A stretch of 64,000 nucleotides of DNA from Adiantum capillus-veneris (lineage: Eukaryota > Streptophyta > Polypodiopsida > Polypodiales > Pteridaceae). The DNA is taken from assembly GCA_014529385.2 (NCBI GenBank), contig CM043945.1, positions 3,694,312 through 3,758,311 on the forward strand, given 5' to 3'. Below, one piece after another: positions 1 through 12,300 of this stretch. The translations under genes and the position numbers were made by a program. Below the pieces are notes generated by a model that worked only from the letters and a program-made list of their open reading frames with translations, ran no database searches and had not been told where the DNA came from. Within the stretch, counting starts at the first letter, position 1; the number at the start of each line of letters is the position of its first letter.

Positions 1-8
1 GTAAATGA

Positions 9-329
9 AGAGATCGGCTATCGTCTCTAACACCCAGAATCCAACAAAGTCGTTTGTATCTTACACGTGATTTTCAATGAATCAAAAATGCACAAGAAGC
101 CCATTAAAGAAGTTGAGTACAGACGCCCATTGCTTTGGCAAAGAATCCGGTGTTTCACTCAAAGTCGCAACACATAGAAGTCAAATACCATGTCATACGA
201 GATGCATTGGCTGGCAAGCACATCGAGCTTGTCAAGATTCACACTGATGACAACCCCACAAATGTTCTCACGAAGAGCTTAGTCTCGGAGCGATTTACAC
301 ATTGCATAGAGCTTATGGGTGTAGGATGA
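9..329 (+). pseudogene. Ty1/copia relic: integrase C-terminus fused to end of RNase H
   Basis: Positions 9-125 read as the C-terminal part of a copia integrase (GYRL, then HPES, VIFNE), with one in-frame stop after GYRL. From 135 the reading continues as the end of a copia RNase H (HIEVKYHVIRDAL, then LVKIHTDDNP and LTKSL). The whole reverse transcriptase that should lie between them is missing, so this is an internally deleted copy. A copia polyprotein normally carries more than 400 residues here. It is cut by the window start, so its 5' part cannot be seen. Confidence 0.8.
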
Positions 330-560
330 AGCGTAGGAGATGCTTCATCAACTTTGTATAGACTAGCTATATTGATGCCACTATTGGCCACCATGACCTT
401 CAAGTGGGACGTTCCTCTTCTCCTTCGATCTCTTGCACACTCCGCAGCAGCTCTTATCACCCCATGCCCCCTACTACCATACCTTTTGAGAGGGTATAGC
501 TGTGGCCACCACCCTCTTCCTGTTCGTCCATCCTTAATCACCCCTTAAGCTAAAGCGCCC
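330..560. other. Probable 3' noncoding/LTR remnant of the copia relic
   Basis: This stretch directly follows the RNase H stop, where a copia element would have its polypurine tract and 3' LTR. I see no matching second LTR in the window, so the assignment rests on position only. Short ORFs on both strands look like chance. Confidence 0.3.
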
Positions 561-1491
561 TTTTGGGGTTCATATTTTTTTCTAATGAACAGTACATTAT
601 AAGTTGGTACATCATGAAGAAGTTGATTTTCACTGTTTTTTTTCTAAGAATGAAAAATTAGATATTGATACTTTTTTCACATGAGAAAAGCTTTTAGTTG
701 TAGACGGTTCCACACCTAACAATCAAGCTATCGTAAGTATCAAAAGAGCTTTTTCTAGAGAAATTTTTACATTCAACTAGTATATAAAATTTTCAAATTG
801 AATATGTTCTTTTTAGTTATCTTTTGTGACTGATCGAGAGGACCGACCACAAAATTAAATGGATTACTGACAATGGTCACATTGTTATGCATGCTAGCAA
901 AAACATTAGAACTCTCGTAGATTGTGAGAACACACTATCTGCTTTAGATTTCCCTACTTTGCCTACTTTGGTACCACTTTAGATTAATTTTGAACATCGT
1001 GATTTGTTGCAAAAGCCACTAGAAGCAAATCAAAATCCTTGGATACAAAAAGAGACAGGATTATTGAAGCGAAACCATAAGTTTGCTCGCCCTTGATCCT
1101 ATATATGTTAATCTCAATTGTTTTACCTTTAAATATCTAGCAGAGTTTATAAAATAGTTGATGGTCCATTTTGCATGTTGTTTCATAAGTCTACTAAGGC
1201 TTTTGAGATTTCAAAGCAAGTGAAAATCGGAGTTTCAAAAGTATTGTGATAGCTACATATTATGGTAAATGACACGTTGCACTTTGATAAATCATTCTCT
1301 ATATTTACTCTAAAAGCATGATTGTCACAAGAGATATTCTTGCATCTACGATGCGCTCTAGCACATTCAACAACAATCTAGTAGGTAGCATGATAGCTTT
1401 TGTTGGAGTTCAGTGTGCTAGATAGAGCATTTCTACTTTGTTGTACATTAATAAGTGAGATAGAGAGTTTATAATGTTAGTTTTTTTAAGC

Positions 1492-1757
1492 TTCTGCTTT
1501 AAAACTCCTAGAAATATTTGTTCATAAATTGCAACCTACATAATGACTCTGATTCAGCTTTAAAACTCCTTACAATAGCAGCCTACATAACGACTCTCTC
1601 TCCTTCATTGTAAATATAATATTTTTACTTCACTAGGGTACCTTTTCCACTTAGAGTTCTAGTTCAGAGCTCCCACAAAGCTCTCCTTCATAATATTTTT
1701 ACTTCACTAGGGTACCTTTTCCACTTAGAGTTCTAGTTCAGAGCTCCCACAAAGCTC
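1492..1757. repeat. Two adjacent tandem duplications
   Basis: A 74-bp unit starting at 1617 is repeated from 1691, nearly identical over about 67 bp (both copies contain CACTAGGGTACC). Just upstream, about 1492-1550 and 1555-1600 are imperfect copies of another unit (GCTTTAAAACTCCT ... CCTACATAA.GACTCT). Confidence 0.75.
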
Positions 1758-2522
1758 CTCGTGAGCGTTGTGAATAAATAAAAGCTTTTACATAAGTTTG
1801 ATTGTTCTCATTATAAATATTGACTTGAAATATATCTTTTGTGTCACAATATAGTTTAGAAATTACCCTATGCTCAAAGATCTTAGCATATAGTTTGTTT
1901 ATATCCATCATTAAAAATAATCTTTCAGCAACAAAGTTACACTTACTATGATAAACATCTCAAAATATTTTAAATTGAAATGATGGTTGCAACACTTTGC
2001 GAATCTCAACGTTAATGATTTCTTTCTAATATGCACTTAATTAATGATAACACCTTCATTTTTCTTCAACCTATTGTATGCTCATTGAGCTCCTTGATAG
2101 ATTTTCCATGGACTTGCTTTCCCAACAAAATATAGGTAATGCATCAATGAGTACTACAAAATCCTTTCTTGAAAGAAAATGATTGTAATGATTTACAATT
2201 TCTACAACAAGATTGGTGCACTCTTACAAACATGAGATAACTCACTTTCACTAGATATACAAATTGCACAAAAGTTTAAATAATCCCTCTATACAACATT
2301 CTACACTACTAAATGTACGACTTCAAAAGTGATAAATATAAATTTGTGACATAATAAGAAAACTAGGTTACTTATTTTTTGAACTACATGGATATTTCTT
2401 TGTTTATCTTTTAAAAAATGATTGATAGTTAAGAGATATTATAAAACATGGACTTCATATCAAATTGAATCACTAGAGAATATAATATCATTGTATCTAA
2501 ATGAAAGTTGTGATACAATTAC

Positions 2523-2525
<3 letters not shown>

Positions 2526-2571
<46 letters not shown>
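2526..2571. repeat. (GA)n microsatellite
   Basis: Uninterrupted GA dinucleotide run of about 46 bp inside the AT-rich block. Confidence 0.95.
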
Positions 2572-2573
<2 letters not shown>

Positions 2574-5200
2574 GTTTTTGGTAGCAAAATGGCTATAGTC
2601 ATGAAATTTAAAATTTGAAAAATGTCCAACAATCCATTGAAAAATCTAAGAAAATAAATAGTCTAAGAAACTACTAACAAATAATTCTCCCTTTTGTAAG
2701 TATAATCAAAGACACTCCCATAAATACTTTTGGATAGTGTGAAAGACTCATTTTTAGATATCAATTACTACTAACCAAAAAGAGAAAAGCTAATGACACT
2801 ATGCCATTGATTTGTAATCTGTGTAGAAAAATAAAACAAAAATAGGCGATCACATATAAGATGTTAGAAGAATTAGGTCTAAAGTATAATTACTCATGGG
2901 TTATCTTTAAAAAAAAAAAGAATAAATCATGTCATCACAGATACCATTTGCAAAAAGACGAGGATTAACATACAATGGTCAATACGGTTCTCTGAGGGAG
3001 TATTTATAAGTATGGATAAATTTTTCTTACTCCATTGATAATGAAAACTCCATTCTAGTAGGTCTCAAAAAAAAGTTACAATACAATCATTATTATTTGA
3101 GCGTATTCGTTCAACCATTGTTGACAATTGAAGCAACAAAAGAACTTCTATAAGCAATGTGGATGTAAGTTTGTTCCATTGCAATCTCCACGAACAAAAT
3201 ATGGTATACTCGATAGGATCCCAATTCCTTTTACATATCGTGAACAATGTTTGCTATTTTTACCTTAGCACATTGATGAGAATTTTCATGGTTATATATG
3301 GAAAATTGTGTACACACGTTTTGTTGAATCGAGTGTAGACAATGTAAATGTTTTAATAAATAATCATGAAAACACTATTCACAAACATTACAATTGTCAA
3401 TATCTTCACAAAATTATATGTACGATTGTATCGTGTCTAATCTCCTAATCAAAACATTATTTCTAGAAGGATGATTATAAACGCAAAACTTCTAATGATA
3501 CTAAACAATGAATACTATCAATGTTTACAAATGCTTAATCATAAGAGTGTCTCTTGTTTGATAATATCATGCTCAAGAAACGTATTCATCCAAATAAACC
3601 TTTACATTTCTTCCTCACAGAAGATCCTAAACAATTGAAACAACCAAACTTTGCTAATGACATACACTGAGAAAGATTGCATTTAATATCAATATAACCA
3701 CTTCACATTTTGTATTGCATTTGTCTTTAATAACCACATACTTAACTTCTGTGAATGGTGAAAAGCTTCATTAATTTTGATCACTATATGCTCATTTACA
3801 ATTATTAATCATGGACAAAATACCTCTTATTGAACAAAATGTTCTCCAACATATTGATATGAGACTTTGTACCATCAACAAATGAATGCATAATAAACCA
3901 TTCAACAATTTACATGTCATACTTTATGGTGATCTATGTCTAGCAAGCACTATCTATCATATTTGGATACTCTTATACAATATATATTTTTTAATGTTAC
4001 TAACTCCTTCATTTTGGCACTCACAATCAACAAACTTTGAAGTAATCAAAACGATGTGTCAATATAATGAACACTTTATCAATATCTTAACTAAAAGTCC
4101 ATGAAAGTACCATATATACAATAACATAAACAATCATTACCAACAACATGCACTGACAAGTATGCAACTAGATATTATTTAATTTACAATTACACAAACA
4201 CGACTCTCATGTTTGATAATGCAACCTGAAGTGCTAGAGATCTTTGAACCCATTGATGAGAAATCATGAAATTACAACAAAAATGTAAAGAGTCTTTAAA
4301 ACCCAAGGTAGCTCAGACATTTTCAGAAAATGTTACATCTTAAACCAGTTTGTTAAAACTCTACGCAATGAATATAAACATACAAAGAACTCATGAATGA
4401 CGCATGGAATTTACAAAGTGTGCACACACATAATAAGACTCATGAATCTAGATATAAGAATAACTCATGAATGACAGTGGAATCTTAAATGAGACCATTC
4501 TCTGAATAAAACTTTAGAATAAAAAAGTAGGCAAACATGCTAGATATGAAAATCAACATCTCTCAGATACTATATCAACAGATTGTACACCAATTCAAGG
4601 AATCATAAAACAATTTCAACTTGGAAAAACTATAGTAAATACTATGTCAAGAACTCAATTTGTTAAACCTGCATTGACTCAAACAATTTACACATCCCAA
4701 GGATCAAAACTACACACACTAGCTTTCAATCTTTCAAACATAAAAACTCACATCTTGTTATGCACCGTGTAGTTACAAATCAAAAACCTTAGAGACCTGT
4801 CTCTTTTTGAAACAATAAAACATGAACAACTAAAACAAACAATGTAGTATTAAAAAGAGCATGCAAAATGACAAAATGCAAACATAAATTTGGGTGATCT
4901 CGTCACTTATAACATCATCATTCAATTATTCACCACAATATTCATCAATGCACACTACTTAGATACTGTCAATGACTTGAATCCTATGTCATCGAGTATC
5001 TTATGCATTCAAGAAACACATTCACAACAACCCGGAAACCAATTTGAAATCTCTTTTTCTATTTCATCAAAAGGACCTTCAAGAGTTAAGATTTTATACA
5101 AAACAAAAATATTCCCTTGAATAACACAAAAGGAGTATTCTTTCATCATATAGAAATTATGCACATTCCCAAGCAAATAGTAAAAAAAGGTTCTCTCTCC

Positions 5201-6135
5201 CTTAGACACCTTTTATCATGACCATTACCACTAAATGATATGATGCACTAGACTAAGCTCTAGATGACTCAGAGGGAGGTTTTGTGAAGAGCAGATGAAT
5301 GGCTGAAGGATTTATTTACAATCGAGTTATTCAGAGATACAAACACATGAAGGGAGACCAGACCCTCTGCACACACTCATTCAAGTTGCCTGCAGCTTGG
5401 AGCACCACATTCATCCCCCCTGGCCTTCCATAGCAATGCAAGGGACTTTTCCTTCCTTTCATTTGCATCAAGGGTACAGAGGCATTCAAGGGGCCCTTGG
5501 AATATGAACCCAACTTAGGCATGTAGGTTCACGAACACCACACTTTGTTGTTGAGTGACCTGTGCGCCTAGGACCAAGGTTCATCCTCCCACGGCTGCTT
5601 GAACAGCTCCCTACCCCTCGATAATTTGATCTTGCACAAATACGTAGAACTGGTATGCCACATCAAGCCTTGAGGTGTTGTCGGCCTTGGGGAAATAATG
5701 CAGCATATTTTCCCCATCCAAGTCATGAGCAGTCCATACAAACATCACTTTCAGACGCTCGATATTAGCTGGTTTTTGGAGAAATCCGCCCATCCATTTC
5801 ATCTGTGTGCATAAAACGCCATAATGTGCATGCATCCAGGATCTGTATGGAATTTTCCATAGAGAAAAAATTCCCTTTCTGCCAAGGATCAGCAAGGGAG
5901 CTGACATTTCAGCAGATTATCTTTTGCACAAGGCATTGAAGGCCGCTTGTTACTGGAAAGAAGGAGCTCCACATCAAGGGGATGGGGCATTTTGCACACT
6001 CTGATGAATGTCTTCATTCTTTGTTGGGTGACTTTGACGCTCCATTCTAGCCCAAGTCATGTTTGTTTCGATTAAGACTTCCTCCATCTTAGCCCAAAAG
6101 TGTTGCTTGCAAAAGATAAGAGCTCATAAATATTC
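5201..6135 (-). other. Region downstream of the PIP5K stop codon, possible 3' UTR
   Basis: It lies directly 3' of the PIP5K stop on the minus strand and is less AT-rich than the block to its left. A 98-codon minus-strand ORF (5907-5611) lies within it, but I recognise no family and no splice sites tie it to the gene. A long 3' UTR is the simplest reading; a small separate exon cannot be excluded. Confidence 0.35.
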
Positions 6136-6397
6136 TCAAGTTATTTCGACAAACACTCGATGCATTAATTGCTGAAATCGCTTCGAATACAAAGCAGGAT
6201 CCACTGCAGAAATAGTGAGAGGGTCAAAGTACAGTGATTTGTAGGCATGTTCCAATCTTTTGCCCAGATCATACTCCTGTAAGATATCAATGATTCGAAA
6301 GTAAAGCATAACTTCTTGGGCATCACAATCAGCCTGCAGAGATTCCTGGAAAGTCTTACAAAACATTTTGGCACTGTGCTGTTGTATGCCATGCTTG
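6136..6397 (-). CDS. PIP5K: PIP5K terminal exon E with stop codon
   Basis: 262 bp after acceptor GTTTTTCAG. The first base completes an Ile codon begun in exon D. It encodes [20 protein letters not shown], then the [13 protein letters not shown] segment and ends HRVFVEIT with TGA at 6138-6136. The length and end point match the usual PIP5K C-terminus. The position just before IID is Arg instead of the usual Gly. The intron to exon D is 108 bp. Confidence 0.9.
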
Positions 6398-9300
6398 CTG
6401 AAAAACAAACATATAAGTGTTACTATGCAAAGGCACATAATGTATAGAGTAAAGCTCAAAAGCGATCAAGATTATAAAATTGAAAAAATGCTGGATATTA
6501 CTTACATTGCTTGTTCAAGGTCCAAATGAGCAATGTGAGTTTCTTGCTCTAAACCTGATGTTTCGAAGCTAAACCTCCTCGAGGAATTGCTGTCTTGGAG
6601 AAAGCCTTTTATGTCAGGCTTCATGTTGTCTCCTGCTCACAAGTTCACCACATCAGTCTACACATGCATCCTAGAAACAAATCCAGCCGATAAGCTGCCA
6701 TCTTTCAGATTTACAAAAAGTCATCAAACCCTTTGCTTAAATTAAGATCGAATGTCAAGTAACAAGTGTCAACTATCTACTGCCAATTTCTCAGTAGGTA
6801 GTGTTGGGTTAAAGGCCCAAATGACCCCTTTTATGTACATTTTTAAAGGTTACTAACCTTTGGCCAAGTTCACATTGACCTTGACCACTAACTTAAAAAT
6901 GGTCCTATACTTGAATAAAGGGAATGTGAGCCAATTTGCTCACTCACTTATTCCCCTCAAGAATCGTGTAGCGCTCTCTCTCTCTCTCTCTCTCCTTAGA
7001 TTCCTAGCGCTCCATCTCTACAGAAGAGTGCCTTCTCTCCAAGCCTCAAGCCCTGAACTTGTCCTCGTGCTCTATCACTTGGCACCCATTGCTCCGTGCT
7101 CATCAACTGGTATCAGAGCCAAATTAGGGTTTGCTTCCAAACCTGCAAACGCATATTTTCAGCCAAGGAGGTCAACTTTCACGCGAGATTTTGCAATTTT
7201 AACGCCAAAGGACTCGTCCCCGGACACTAGAGGGCTCCCAGCTAGTCAAATTGACCTGAAATAGGCTGAAATTAGGTCAAAATCAACAAATTACAGGTTA
7301 TGACAACAAATACAGGTTTTGCAAATCATATATTAACAAAGAAATTGCCGAAATACATGTCCTTAAACAGGTGTTTTCAGCAAATTTCATATTTACGCAG
7401 GTTTTTACAAGTGTATTTTTTATGCATCTACATTGAGGAAAGTGCAAACCGATGCAAGTTATACACATTTGACAAATTTTGGCTATGTATGGCCATTTGT
7501 GGCTCAACTTTTTGCAATTTGAAGCTACAAATTGGGGCTTTTGCTCATACATGCTTCTTAAGGTTGTGCATTAGCCTTATGTATGATTTGTGAGGCTCAA
7601 AACAACTAAAATTGTTGTTTTTGCGCACAAATTCACTCGCTGAAATTTTCTGCGCATAAATTTCAGAAATTGTTTTTTGTGCCTAAATTGACTCCTTTTG
7701 CCCCAAATTGCTCATGTGACCATTTGGAGCTGTAGTGCACACTTCTTTGAGGTTATACCCCGGTTTTGGTGCATTTTGCCCAAAACTTTAGAGTATAAGC
7801 CCTCTTATTCGTGCAACTATGGCCTCATCTTCTTCGGATGTGAAGAATCTCTTCGAAATTAGGAGGTTCGATGGAACAGGTTTCGACCTTTGGAAAGACA
7901 GGATCCAGGGAATCCTATTTTTGAAGGATTGTGAAGGGGCACTTGAAAATGTAAAGCCACAGAATATGTCGGACGAAGCATGGGTTAGCCTGAACAAGAA
8001 GGCAGTTACATACATTAAAATAGCCATGATCGATGAGACACACATTGATTTGAAAGGTCTCACAAATGCTTTTGATGTGTGGGAGAAGTTAAAGGCGATG
8101 TATGAGAATACAACGCCTGTCACCCAAGTGCATTTGATGCGAAAACGTGTTGGCATGCAGCTAGATGAGTCCAAGAGCGCTGTAGAGCACTTGTCGTTGT
8201 TTACAGGTACTTTGTCGCAGTTTTACAGGATTCATGTTTGCCACCTTTTGATGATAAGTTGAAAGCTATCTTCTTCCTTATGACCTTACCTGATTCATGG
8301 GAAACATTGGTGGGTTCATTGTCGAATAACCCCAATTTGACCTTTGATGGTGTTAGGGGTTCTATCTTGAATGAGGAAATCAGGAGAAAAGCAGGTGGAG
8401 AGGGAGGCAGCTCTACCAACATAGTTAGAGGCAGGACAAAGAAGAAGAATGTCTATGCACAAAGGAGTAAGAGTAAGGAAAGGGGAAATGCCAACAAAGG
8501 TAAGGGTGATGTGACTTGCTATCAGTGTGGCAGGAAAGGTCATAAGAAACTCGATTGCAGGTACTACAAAGCCGAGTTAGAACGGAAAAAGAATGGCGGA
8601 GACAAAAAGAAAGAGAAGAAGGAAGTCAAGACATATGCACAGGATAGCTCAAAGGACAAAGAGAAGGCCAATGTGGCTTCTAGTGCTGTGATTGAGGAGC
8701 TGTCAGATGTAGAGGACATCTTGTGTGCCACTTTGCCACATGACGATGCTTATGACCTTGGTGCCTCTCTTAATGTTCATTCACAGGACATGCAGATCAC
8801 CAAGAGTGATCTTATTGATGCTTTGTTAACTGTCAATGATGCATTATCCCAGATGCATTATCCCAGACTTGGATAGTTGATTCCGGTGTTTCTCTACTTT
8901 TGGTGCACGCAAGCATGGCCATGTAGTATACCTTGGAAACAATCATGCATGTTCCATTGAGGGTATAGGCACTCTGCATCTCTCCATAGATGGCACAAAT
9001 GAGCTTGTCTTGCATAATGTTAGATATGTGCCGGGAATCAAGAAGAGTCTGCTTTTTGTTGGTCAGATGGATATGCATGGTTACGGTATCTTGTTTGACA
9101 GAGGATCATGAAAAATGACTAAAGGCTCAAGGCTGATTGTAAAGGGCACAAAGAAAGGGAAACTTTACTGCATGCATGGAAAGGCCGTGCTGGGCAAGTT
9201 TATTGCATTGGTTGAAATTAACTCTCACATGGAGTTATGGCACAAGAAGCTTGGCCATATGAGCCAAAAGTGCCTTTCTAAGCTTTGTACTTTGAACAAG

Positions 9301-12300
9301 CTTGATGCTAAAGGCACAAAGCTTGACTTTTGTAATGAATGTCAATATGGCAAGCAAGTAAAGCGTTCTTATTACTCCGGTGTCTCTCGTAAATCTTGCG
9401 TGCTTGATCTTGTACACTCTGATGTATGTAGCATGCCTACTAAGTCTATGGGAGATGCATGCTATTTTGTCTCCTTTGTTGATGATCATTCTAGGAAAAT
9501 TTGGGTTTATTTGCTTAAATCTAAGGATGAAGCCTTTGCTGCATTTAAGAAATTTCATGCATTTGTGACCACCCAAACAGGTAGAAAGCTGAAATGCTTG
9601 CGTACGGACAATGAGGGGGAGTTCACAAGTGCTGAATTTAACAAATTTTGTGAAAATTTGGGCATTAATAGGGAGCTTACTGTGCCATACAGCCCCTCTT
9701 CTAATGGTGTGGCTGAAAGATTCAATAGGACACTTTGTGAGAGGGTGAGATGCATGTTGTCCACAGCTAATCTCTCTCATGGATTTTGGGGAGAAGCTTT
9801 GAAAACTGCAGTGCATATATGCAATCGATCCCCTCACATGTCTTTGAAAGGTGACATCCTTGAAAGGTGACAATCAAACCAAGGGCATAGACTTTTAGGA
9901 AGTGTTCTCTCCCGTTGTGAAGATGACCACTTTGCATGTATTCTTTGCCATAGTGGCTACCCTTGATTTGGAAATGGACCAAATGGATGTACATACCGCT
10001 TTCTTGCATAGTGATATAGAGGAAGAGCTTTACATGAAGCAACCCGCGGGTTTTGTTATTCCTGGCAAGGAACATTTGGTATGTATGCTCGATAGAAGAT
10101 AATGGTACAAGAAGTTTGACCGCTTCATGCTCAAACATGGTTACAAAAGAAGCCATGCAGACCATTGTTTGTATACCAAACGTGATGAGGATGGCAGCCC
10201 TATCATTGTTGTGCTCTATGTGGATGATGTGTTGATAGCTGCAAAGAAAAGAAGCACTGTTGATGCTCTTAAAGAGCAGCTGAAATCTGCATTTTCAATG
10301 AAAGACTTTGGGGCAACTGAACATATACTTGGAGTGCGAGCTAGAAGGCAAAGGGACCAGTATATATTGTATTTGTCGCAAGAAAAGTACATTCAAAAGG
10401 TGTTGGACAGATTTAACACGGCTGAAGCAAAGCCTCTTGGCGTGCCATTACAGCCATATGTCAAAATCTCCAAGGATGATTGCCCCAAGTCAAAGGAAGA
10501 AGCCAATGACATGCAAAGTGTGCCTTACGCTTCAGCTTGTGGTTCACGTATGTATGCTATGTCGCTACTAGGCCTGACATAGCCCATGCAGTGGGAGTTG
10601 TGAGCCGGTTTATGGCTAATCCAAGCAGGTTGCATTGGGATGCAGTGAAATCCATTATGAGGTACTTGAAAGGGACTAAAAACAAATGCCTCTGCTATGG
10701 TAAAGGACCATTGGAGTTGAAGGGATTTTGTGACTCTGACATGGCTGGTGATGTGGATACACGGAAATCCACAAGTGGCTATGTGTTTACTCTTGCAAGA
10801 GGTGCTGTTTCATGGTGTTCTAGAATGCAAAAGATCGTTGCATTGTCTACTACAGAGACTGAATATATTTCAGCCACTGAGGCTTCCAAAGAAGCCATTT
10901 GGTTAGCACGTCTATGCAGCGAGTTTGGTTTGCCTGACAAGGCACCTATGCTTGGTTGTGATAGCCAGAGTGCCATATGTTTGGCAAAGAATGCCATGTT
11001 TCATGCACGCACAAATCATTTGATGTGTGGTATCACTTCATTCGAGAAGTGCTTGAGGATGGCCTTATCACATTGGTTAAGGTCCATACATCACAAAATC
11101 CAATAGATGCTCTCACTAAATGCTTACCAAAGCACAACATTAGCTATGCATATAGATGGTGGGAGTCACGTAGCTTAAAGGCGTCATTTATGCCTTTAAG
11201 TGGGAGGTTGTTGGGTTAAAGGCCCAAATGACCCCTTTTATGTACATTTTAATAGGTTACTAACCTTTGGCCAAGTTCACATTAAACTTGGCCACTAACT
11301 TAAAAATGCTCCTATACTTTAATAAAGGGAATGTGAGCCAATTTGCTCACTCACTTATTCCCCTCATGAATCGTGTAGCGCTCTCTCTCTCTCTCCTTCT
11401 TTGATTCCTAGCGCTCCATCTCTGTAGAAGAGTGCCTTCTCTCCAAGCCTCAAGCCCCGCACTTCTGCTCGTGCTCTATCACTTGCACCCATTGCTCCGC
11501 GCTCATCGAGTAGCTCCAAATCACGACCATATTCTGTGACAAGTATATTTTCAGCTGATTCCTGCTTTCGCACCCCTGTAGGCATTTCTGCAATGGGGAT
11601 AATGACAAACTTCCCCGACAAGATATTTGATGATGTGAATAATACCAGTACACTTTCATGTTCACTACTGATCACACACGCATTCTGATTCTAGACGCTT
11701 CAAGGTAAATTCTCACCAAAAATAGACTTTTCCACGGCCAGTTGCGCAAACTTTGGAGTAAATATATCCTCCAAGGCAGTAAACTCGAAAGTGCACAATC
11801 AATGACATGGTACATCCATAGTGCTCTGTCTTGCTCTGCGGGTGTTTTGTAGATTTCTAAGCTTACGCAGCTTTGTTGTTGAAGAATGTTACGCCTCGGA
11901 GGTTGTCAAGAAAGAATTGCGGAATTTAGATTAGCTCACTTCTGACTGCTGCTTGTCTTAAACTAATGCCGAAACTTTAAGAATGCATAGAGGACTCGAT
12001 GACTTGGAGAAATGGCTAAAGTAGGGGGAATCTTGTGTAGGAGAAGCTCGTCACCTACAAACCTCTACATTCAACGCCTTCATTTGCAAGAAGAGTTGCT
12101 TGCACCTCCTTTCAACTGTCCCCCTAAGCTCTCTCTGTGCCTGTAGCCTAAACGCTTAGGTTCATCTTTCCCCAATGTTCCTGCCTCCTCTTGCTACTGA
12201 TAAAATTTTTTGTTCAATTTCTTGTTGGTGTGCTCTATTTCAAGGATACCCTCAACTGTGCTTAGAAGCGACTAAGAACTCTGCTTTAGAAAACTTTTTA

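Larger units (their letters stand above)
561..5200. other. AT-rich gene-free block
   Basis: Clearly more AT-rich than the rest of the window, with no ORF of convincing composition, no recognisable transposon protein and no RNA gene I can identify. It holds a GA microsatellite at 2526-2571 and two short tandem duplications between 1492 and 1757. It may be ordinary decayed intergenic DNA downstream of the PIP5K gene. Confidence 0.6.
6802..11508 (+). mobile_element. Element A: Ty1/copia LTR retrotransposon, near full length, defective
   Basis: LTRs at 6802-7105 and 11209-11508 both start TGTTGGGTTAAAG; the 5' one ends ATCA and the 3' one ATCG. A primer-binding site follows the 5' LTR and a purine tract precedes the 3' one. 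Flanking 5-mers GGTAG and AGTAG are a slightly decayed target duplication. Order gag-protease-integrase-RT-RNase H identifies copia. Against its relative B it lacks about 0.86 kb between integrase and RT, about 31 bp at the protease active site and about 30 bp in RT. It sits in an unidentified coding remnant close to PIP5K exon D. Confidence 0.92.

Noticed and set aside
3886-4104. 72-codon ORF ending FINILTKSP, reminiscent of a copia RNase H end
   Set aside because: Only the last residues resemble copia; no upstream RNase H motif can be read, so chance is likelier.
5611-5907. 98-codon minus-strand ORF as an extra PIP5K exon or gene
   Set aside because: Downstream of the stop codon, no motif recognised and no splice signals linking it.
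6860-7264. 134-codon plus-strand ORF
   Set aside because: Spans the copia A LTR, primer-binding site and leader; noncoding by position.
7298-7593. Overlapping ORFs on both strands in copia A leader
   Set aside because: Untranslated leader; the corresponding region of B is not open in the same way.
9235-9873. 212-codon minus-strand ORF
   Set aside because: Antisense shadow of the copia A integrase; no independent features.
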